Below are positions 39,719 through 43,883 of a stretch of DNA of 43,883 bases, piece by piece. How positions within the stretch are numbered: position 1 is the first letter of the stretch; each line of letters opens with the position of its first letter. The position numbers were made by a program, and so were the translations under genes. The DNA comes from a virus. The DNA is taken from positions 1 through 43,883 of IMG/VR virus record IMGVR_UViG_3300008450_000084; one strand, 5' to 3'. The notes under the pieces were generated by a model. The model saw nothing but the letters and a program-made list of their open reading frames with translations. It was not told the DNA's origin and did no database searches.

Positions 39719-40021
39719 TCAGATACCAGCTTGGATCAGCTTCAGCGTGGCAGTACCAGCCCCAGAATTGACCAGCAACTTGATGCCAGTCACTGGGAAC
39801 GCATAGTTGCCATCAGCATTTGCCGCAAGCGAGGCAATCGTCGGGTGAGAGAACCACGTTGTGAATCCCGCGGCAGGATCGTCAAACGTATGTTGCACGG
39901 TGTAGTTGACCGTGCCAGTCACGATCACCCCAAATCCCACGTTGAACGGGGAAATGTTGGTGTTCATGACCAAAGAGGAACTGGAGCCAACGCCAGTTTT
40001 GGAAACAGTTTGCAGCTTCAT
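39719..40021 (-). CDS. Small beta-rich virion protein (100 aa)
   Basis: 100 residues: MKLQTVSKTGVGSSSSLVMN then TNISPFNVGFGVIVTGTVNY, TVQHTFDDPAAGFTTWFSHP and YAFPVTGIKLLVNSGAGTAT. Alternating hydrophobic residues and the absence of charged helices suggest a single beta-sandwich domain. It follows the hairpin after the basic protein and precedes another small beta-rich gene. A capsid or tail surface-decoration role is inferred; no family is named. Its start has AAAGGAG upstream. Confidence 0.6.
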   Translation of the reverse strand: MKLQTVSKTGVGSSSSLVMNTNISPFNVGFGVIVTGTVNYTVQHTFDDPAAGFTTWFSHPTIASLAANADGNYAFPVTGIKLLVNSGAGTATLKLIQAGI

Positions 40022-40037
40022 AGCAGCCTCAAAGGAG

Positions 40038-40061
40038 AAGCGGGGGCCGAAGCCCCCGCTT
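40038..40061 (-). promoter_or_regulatory. Perfect intercistronic hairpin with TTCG loop after the basic protein
   Basis: A perfect 10-base-pair stem (AAGCGGGGGC at 40038-40047 with GCCCCCGCTT at 40052-40061) lies three bases after the stop of the Lys/Gly/Ala-rich protein gene. On the transcribed minus strand the four-base loop is TTCG, a very stable tetraloop. There is no T-run, so it is unlikely to be a simple terminator. It may protect or process the mRNA, or partly attenuate. Confidence 0.75.
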
Positions 40062-40064
40062 GGT

Positions 40065-41039
40065 TCAGCAGGTAACGGCCCCGCCGCGCTTCTTTGGAGT
40101 GACTGTTACAGACTTTTCAGTCTTTGTCACTGCCCCAGGCGCACTAGCCGCCTTAGCTGGCGAGAAGATTTCCTTCAGCTTACGAGGAATTGACGAGAAC
40201 ATGCTGCCAGCGCTTTGTGCCGCGGCCTTGTTCTCTTCAACCTGACTCTTCTCCCAGGCCCTGTAGTCCCGTTCGTTTCGTGCAGTCTGAATCGTATCCT
40301 CAACACCCTTGGGAGGAACATCAGCCTTGCCGCCCTCTTTCATCATCACCGCCCCACCCTTTTTGAAGGTGCCTGACAGTTGATTGATGCTTACAGGCTT
40401 CGAAGGCTTCTTCGCTCCTTGAGGCATCGCCACGGGACGTCCTGAATCAACAAGACCCCCCGTGGCGTAGGCTTTTTTTGCTGCGCCACCTTTCTTGTAG
40501 CCGCCAGCATTTGCCTTCGCCACGCCACCAGTAGCGTAACCACCAGCGTTGCCCATCTTCACATCACCAGTCTTGGCTGGTGAGTGATCAGGCTTTGCAG
40601 TGTCCATCTTGGTGGTTTTGCCGACCTTGGACTTGATGATGCCGCCAGACTTGTAGCCGCCTTGCCCATCCACCACACCACCCGTCTTCAAGCCCTTGTG
40701 GGCCTTGGACGCAGGCATGCCGGCGTGAGCCTTCAGGCTAGTAGCCTCGCCACCATCTTTCATCATGCGACCAGCCATGCCCGCTGGGCCTGCCGGAGCA
40801 GCACCAGTAGGACCGGCCATCATCGCACGGCGCCGAGCAGCCATAGAAGGCTTCCCAGGGGCGCCCGCGGGCATCATCCCACCGCGAGCCGGAGCACGCA
40901 TAGCAGGACCAGCAGCAGGCGCAGCGGCAAGCGCACCGCCCATCTGCATCTTCTTCTCCACCGCGCCGCCACTCTTGAGCTTCAGTTCGACTGAAGGCTC
41001 GGTGGTGACCATTTTCACCATCGGCTTAAATTGGCCCAT
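40065..41039 (-). CDS. Lys/Gly/Ala/Met-rich basic virion protein (324 aa)
   Basis: 324 residues of very low complexity, strongly basic. It contains repeated GG motifs such as MKDGGEATS, YKSGGIIK, GGYATGGVAK, GGYKKGGAAKKAYATGG and GTFKKGGAVMMKEGG, and Ala/Pro/Met-rich segments (RAPARGGMMPAGAPG). A C-terminal helical part (RNERDYRAWEKSQVEENKAA) and VTVTPKKRGG follow. It recalls histone-H1-like tails. Position next to the capsid genes suggests a capsid-associated or DNA-compacting protein; this is inference. The YATGG/YAKGG motif also occurs in the C-terminal part of the giant protein. Start: AAGGAGG eight bases upstream. Confidence 0.65.
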   Translation of the reverse strand: MGQFKPMVKMVTTEPSVELKLKSGGAVEKKMQMGGALAAAPAAGPAMRAPARGGMMPAGAPGKPSMAARRRAMMAGPTGAAPAGPAGMAGRMMKDGGEATSLKAHAGMPASKAHKGLKTGGVVDGQGGYKSGGIIKSKVGKTTKMDTAKPDHSPAKTGDVKMGNAGGYATGGVAKANAGGYKKGGAAKKAYATGGLVDSGRPVAMPQGAKKPSKPVSINQLSGTFKKGGAVMMKEGGKADVPPKGVEDTIQTARNERDYRAWEKSQVEENKAAAQSAGSMFSSIPRKLKEIFSPAKAASAPGAVTKTEKSVTVTPKKRGGAVTC

Positions 41040-41050
41040 ATCGAACCTCC

Positions 41051-41500
41051 TTAAACCTTCTGGGCATAGACCACCGTCAAACGGTAGATGCCCTGAGTGG
41101 TGGAAATGGTGCCGTTCGGATCGACAGTAATGACAACGCCGGTAGAAGTACCAACGTTAGCCATCGCAGCCAATTGAGCAGCGGTGAACGTAAGAGCAAT
41201 CCGACCGCCACCGATAACGTCAGTCGAAGACACATATTGCGTCCCCGCAGCAGCCGTACCAATAGTCATCGCAATCGCAGTAGCAGAACCACCGCCAACC
41301 ACCTCGTCTTGCACAGTATCAACAAAGAAGCTGATGATCTGTGAACTTGCAGGCAGAGTGATAGTGGCGCTAGACGCCGTACCCGCAGCAACCGTGGTAA
41401 CCGTCGTGGTCTGACTTACGACAACGAATCCGCCGTCGGTGGTGTCAGTCAACGTACCAGAGCCAGTGCGTAGCGTGGACCCAATATAGGTCTGTGCCAT
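41051..41500 (-). CDS. Small beta-rich virion protein, probable decoration (149 aa)
   Basis: 149 residues, Thr/Ala/Gly-rich: TYIGSTLRTGSGTLTDTTDG, TASSATITLPASSQIISFFV, DTVQDEVVGGGSATAIAMTI, YVSSTDVIGGGRIALTFTAA and GVVITVDPNGTISTTQGIYR. The pattern of short strands ending with IYRLTVVYAQKV suggests one beta-sandwich domain. Its position directly after the capsid gene makes a capsid-surface decoration protein likely; there is no named family. AAGGAG eight bases before ATG is partly trapped in a small hairpin. Confidence 0.65.
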   Translation of the reverse strand: MAQTYIGSTLRTGSGTLTDTTDGGFVVVSQTTTVTTVAAGTASSATITLPASSQIISFFVDTVQDEVVGGGSATAIAMTIGTAAAGTQYVSSTDVIGGGRIALTFTAAQLAAMANVGTSTGVVITVDPNGTISTTQGIYRLTVVYAQKV

Positions 41501-41508
41501 TGTCTTTA

Positions 41509-41521
41509 CTCCTTAGAGGAG
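41509..41521 (-). promoter_or_regulatory. Hairpin trapping the ribosome-binding site of the decoration gene
   Basis: CTCCT (41509-41513) and AGGAG (41517-41521) form a 5-base-pair stem with a three-base loop. On the transcript the AAGGAG ribosome-binding site of the gene at 41051-41500 is in the second arm. Melting of this stem, perhaps by ribosomes finishing the capsid gene, could tune translation. Predicted by eye. Confidence 0.5.
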
Positions 41522-41540
41522 TGGGAGCCGAGGCCCCCAC
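41521..41540 (-). promoter_or_regulatory. Hairpin after the major capsid gene
   Basis: About eight base pairs (one G-T wobble) with loop CTCG on the transcript, between the capsid stop (41547-41549) and the next ribosome-binding site. On the minus strand no T-run follows, so it is not a clear terminator; mRNA protection or partial attenuation is more likely. Confidence 0.6.
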
Positions 41541-41546
41541 TTTTAC

Positions 41547-42461
41547 TTAGACGCCAGGAGTGCCGTACATGGCCCGAGGATCGGTGAAGCCGACATCGAA
41601 ACGCTCGGTGGCCTTGTAGCGCATCGAGTCAGTTTCGAAGTCACCTTCCATCGTCTTCTCCAGCTTGCGGCGCATCAGCAGCTTCATGCCTTCCGGAGCA
41701 TCGGTCTGAACCCACCATGCCGAAGCATTGGTCAGACGCGACAGAACAGCGGCACCCTCGTCGAGCAAGCCAATAGACTTGATCGGGTTGATGTCGTTGT
41801 TCGCGTTACCAGCACGCAGAACGCTCTTCAGCAGCACTTCAGCTTGGAAGACGTTGCCAGGAGCCACCACCAGTTGGCGGGGAACCAGACGGATCTTCTT
41901 GCCGTTGTTGTCCACAGCCTGACGGATCTGAATCAGCATCTGCTCCAGAGAGGTCTGGGACAGGTTAGCTGCAGTCGTCAGCAGGTTGGAGAACGTGCCG
42001 CTCACGATGGGGTGAGAAGCGCTGTTCAACTGCACACCGTCGCCGCCAGGATACGAGCTATTGAAAGCGCGGTTCAGCACGTTGGCCGACAGCGTTTCCT
42101 TCGTCTCAATCAGCGACTGGGCAAGGTGACGGGCGTACACCTGACCAATACGGATGTGATCGCCGTCTTCAACGAGCACCTTGGTCAGCGCAAAGGCCAG
42201 ACCGTACACATTGTAGACATAGCGCTTCAGGAACAGAACACCACCCTGCTGGTACGAAACCGGGGTGCCGTCCGGCAACTGCGGAGCCGCGCCAAAGCCG
42301 TACAGAACCGGCTCTTCGTGGTAGTTACGGGGAATACCTTGTTGCTCGCGGAAAACACGCGACCATTCATCGGTACGTTGGTCATACACGCCATCGAAGC
42401 ATTCGTTGAGGATAGGCTCAACGATTGAACGAAAGTCGGTACTGCGCATCGGGGCTGCCAT
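41547..42461 (-). CDS. Major capsid protein
   Basis: 304 residues. It starts MRSTDFRSIVEPILNECFDG then VYDQRTDEWSRVFREQQGIP, a long hydrophilic helix. It continues QQGGVLFLKRYVYNVYGLAF, KETLSANVLNRAFNSSYPGG then DGVQLNSASHPIVSGTFSNL, LMIQIRQAVDNNGKKIRLVPR (spread), QLVVAPGNVFQAEVLLKSVL and MRYKATERFDVGFTDPRAMY. The order of helices and strands resembles the Mu gpT-like HK97-fold major capsid proteins (short N-arm, spine helix near LEQMLIQIRQ). A strong AAGGAGG precedes ATG, and the gene sits in the middle of the head module. Assembly of the icosahedral shell is the family role. Confidence 0.88.
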   Translation of the reverse strand: MAAPMRSTDFRSIVEPILNECFDGVYDQRTDEWSRVFREQQGIPRNYHEEPVLYGFGAAPQLPDGTPVSYQQGGVLFLKRYVYNVYGLAFALTKVLVEDGDHIRIGQVYARHLAQSLIETKETLSANVLNRAFNSSYPGGDGVQLNSASHPIVSGTFSNLLTTAANLSQTSLEQMLIQIRQAVDNNGKKIRLVPRQLVVAPGNVFQAEVLLKSVLRAGNANNDINPIKSIGLLDEGAAVLSRLTNASAWWVQTDAPEGMKLLMRRKLEKTMEGDFETDSMRYKATERFDVGFTDPRAMYGTPGV

Positions 42462-42476
42462 GATCTGCCCTCCTTA

Positions 42477-43079
42477 TTAAACAGCCGTACCAGCAACACC
42501 CGCGAATTGGAATTCAGCGATGGTTGCACGGACGATTACATAGTCATCTCCCCAAGCATTGTCGGGGTACGGGGCGATATCCACGATACGCATTTGCGCA
42601 GTATTGGGCGAAGCCACAACACTGGTGGACAGCGTGCACTGAGACAGGCCAGTGGTCGTAGAACCAGCAGTCGTGTTGCTCAGGTCAGCTTCAGCGCCAA
42701 GCGAGGTTTGCGCCAGAGTGCCGTCGGCCTGGATTTCGTACACGATGTTGGGATCGCTGTAGAAATAGGCAACGACAGAGCCGACTTGGAACGACTCGTT
42801 GGCAGGCCAGTAGTTAGACACACGCCGACGACCAGTCGAGTCAGTCCACTCAACACCCGCAAAGGCGCCAAGGAACGAATCGCCAGCAGCGGCAACCACG
42901 ATGTAGCCGCCAGTGTCCATCTTGACGGGCTGACCCTTCAGGATAGTCGTGGCATAGCCAGCAGAGACGTTGCCGCTCGTAGAGACAGCTTGAATACCGT
43001 TAGCCAGCGCCTGAGCGCGATCCAGACCAGAGGGATGGAACGCAGGACGCAGGCCGAACGGAGCATTAGTCGAAGACAT
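42477..43079 (-). CDS. Putative head protein (capsid decoration or scaffold-related), 200 aa
   Basis: 200 residues: MSSTNAPFGLRPAFHPSGLD then VSAGYATTILKGQPVKMDTG, SFLGAFAGVEWTDSTGRRRV, SNYWPANESFQVGSVVAYFY and TAQMRIVDIAPYPDNAWGDD. The first part and the GAFAGVEWTDxTGRRxVSNxWPAN motif are familiar from environmental phage head regions directly upstream of the major capsid gene. It is rich in short beta strands, so a decoration-type or head-stabilising protein is likely. ATG 43079 follows AAAGGAG. Confidence 0.7.
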   Translation of the reverse strand: MSSTNAPFGLRPAFHPSGLDRAQALANGIQAVSTSGNVSAGYATTILKGQPVKMDTGGYIVVAAAGDSFLGAFAGVEWTDSTGRRRVSNYWPANESFQVGSVVAYFYSDPNIVYEIQADGTLAQTSLGAEADLSNTTAGSTTTGLSQCTLSTSVVASPNTAQMRIVDIAPYPDNAWGDDYVIVRATIAEFQFAGVAGTAV

Positions 43080-43096
43080 AATTTACTCCTTTGTGC

Positions 43097-43639
43097 TCAC
43101 CCATGAAAGATTGGGGTTTGCACGTTTCGGTCGAAATCGCCAAAGCCTTCGCCTTCAACCTTGCCCAGGCTCTTGCCTGAACTGTCTCGCGCACCCTGAA
43201 GATTCTCAACTTGGACACGGATCTTGTCCGCCTCCTCGTTGGGCATCTCATGGTGCATCTGCAGCATGATGTCCTGATAGACCTCCATAGGGATCTTGTA
43301 CAGGCGCATCTCGTTGCATGCGATAAAACCAATGTCCTCGCCAGCCTTGACGCGGTAATTGTCGAACCCAGGGAACTCATCCGCTTTCACGGGAACGTAC
43401 CCAAGCCGCATCCGCTTATCAATGCTGTCGTAAGCATTAGTGGTTGAGAGCCAGCAAAGGTGCCATCCGGGCATTTCCGGAACCTTTGGCAGCGCACTTT
43501 GTGTCCACTCATCGCTCCACATCTTCCGACGTTCCTGCGCTGACATGAACTTTTCCTCTGGGGCTCGACGGGATACGTCCTCACTAGCGCGAGTTTCGCG
43601 GCCACCGGCAGACAGAGACTTTTTCAGACGTGAATCCAT
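43097..43639 (-). CDS. Conserved head-module protein of unknown function (180 aa)
   Basis: 180 residues. A charged N-terminus (SRLKKSLSAGGRETRASEDV) precedes a conserved core: WTQSALPKVPEMPGWHLCWL then STTNAYDSIDKRMRLGYVPV, GFDNYRVKAGEDIGFIACNE and VYQDIMLQMHHEMPNEEADK, ending with a flexible acidic tail. The GWHLCWLSTTNxYDxIDKRxRLGYxPV core is, from memory, a common uncharacterised protein beside capsid genes in environmental phages. It lies first before the head-decoration gene, so a scaffold or capsid-assembly accessory is possible. ATG follows GAGG. Confidence 0.7.
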   Translation of the reverse strand: MDSRLKKSLSAGGRETRASEDVSRRAPEEKFMSAQERRKMWSDEWTQSALPKVPEMPGWHLCWLSTTNAYDSIDKRMRLGYVPVKADEFPGFDNYRVKAGEDIGFIACNEMRLYKIPMEVYQDIMLQMHHEMPNEEADKIRVQVENLQGARDSSGKSLGKVEGEGFGDFDRNVQTPIFHG

Positions 43640-43643
43640 TTGT

Positions 43644-43883
43644 TTAACCTCGGTTGTTTCGTGCTTGTTCGGCGTAACGCTTGATCATCTTGGCTCGCAT
43701 TGCTGGGTCATCCCAGAATCCAGCCTCCTTGATTGCTCTTACCTGTTCAGGCTCAAGCACCAAAGTGTTGCCTTGTCGGCCACCAGTTGACTCGCGTCCA
43801 GATCCAGTTACAAAACTCCTAGGCCTCCTTCTGGGTTCGTCTTGTGATTGAGTATAACGATGCGGAAGACGTTTCTGCAAGCG
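43644..43883 (-). CDS. Conserved phage protein C-terminus, cut by the right window edge
   Basis: An open frame of at least 78 codons entering from the right edge. A TTG at 43880 is the first in-window start-like codon, but the true start is probably beyond the window. The visible part is basic and disordered (RRRPRSFVTGSGRES), then EPEQVRAIKEAGFWDDPAMR and AKMIKRYAEQARNNRG. The EAGxWDDPxxRAxMxKRY motif closes a conserved phage protein family that I recall at the front of head genes, possibly part of a scaffold or a small regulatory protein. Its stop is three bases from the next ATG. Confidence 0.6.
   Translation of the reverse strand, partial: RLQKRLPHRYTQSQDEPRRRPRSFVTGSGRESTGGRQGNTLVLEPEQVRAIKEAGFWDDPAMRAKMIKRYAEQARNNRG

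Noticed and set aside
43851-43880. Candidate promoter TTGCAG-18-TATACT on the minus strand at the right edge
   Set aside because: The elements lie inside an open frame that probably continues beyond the window, and no gene start with a ribosome-binding site follows closely; likely chance.
1-43883. tRNA or rRNA genes
   Set aside because: There is no intergenic space of more than about 110 bases and none of the gaps contains a cloverleaf-like sequence.

Overview
The window is a piece of a tailed double-stranded DNA bacteriophage genome, or of a prophage or metagenomic phage contig. It is almost gap-free and has two back-to-back blocks of small overlapping genes plus one very long virion-gene block. 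I see no bacterial housekeeping genes, no rRNA or tRNA and no insertion sequence. The set of head-tail adaptors, a P22 gp10-like hub, long fibres and large internal or ejection proteins, with no recognisable tape measure or tail sheath, suggests a short-tailed (podovirus-like) phage. Many of the small proteins resemble, from memory, families in phages of beta-proteobacteria (Burkholderiales, often freshwater). The host assignment is inference. Terminase, portal, DNA polymerase, helicase and integrase are not in the window, and genes run off both ends, so the genome is incomplete here.

Region 1 (1-3749, minus strand) is an early or replication-type block. It holds a YdaS/Cro-like repressor, two related DUF1376 (YdaU-like) proteins, zinc-binding small proteins, a PP-loop PAPS-reductase-like enzyme, a RuvC-like resolvase and small proteins. 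A divergent control region (about 3750-3859) has one sigma70-like promoter in each direction and an imperfect operator-like palindrome. Region 2 (3860-8084, plus strand) starts with a 44-residue protein and an SSB-like protein. It continues with an HNH endonuclease, a MazG-like pyrophosphohydrolase, a run of small proteins joined by ATGA, TTGA or GTGA overlaps, a RecB/Cas4-like nuclease and two more small proteins.

Region 3 (43883 down to 8173, minus strand) is the late virion operon and ends in a strong intrinsic terminator at 8083-8114. In transcription order it encodes head proteins (major capsid protein at 41547-42461 plus several small beta-rich, probably decorating, proteins), a Lys/Gly/Ala-rich basic protein, a small holin and a head-tail adaptor with an inserted discoidin-like domain. 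Next come fibre-type proteins, a 1011-residue three-module adhesin, a membrane protein, a 3TM holin, a GH24 lysozyme, a second adaptor and a gp10-like hub with nested domain insertions. After these are repeat fibres, a glycosyltransferase and a methyltransferase, and a 484-residue protein of 16 repeats of 22 residues. The operon closes with a 3264-residue giant protein and three putative ejection proteins.

The most unusual feature is the 9.8-kb giant gene. It joins a tailspike-like beta-helix, a hydrophobic alpha-helical ejection-protein-like middle, about 12 beta-barrel-like repeats, decapeptide repeats and a C-terminal virion motif in one chain. Around it sit at least three other proteins built from different internal repeats, and two connector proteins carrying inserted adhesion-type domains.
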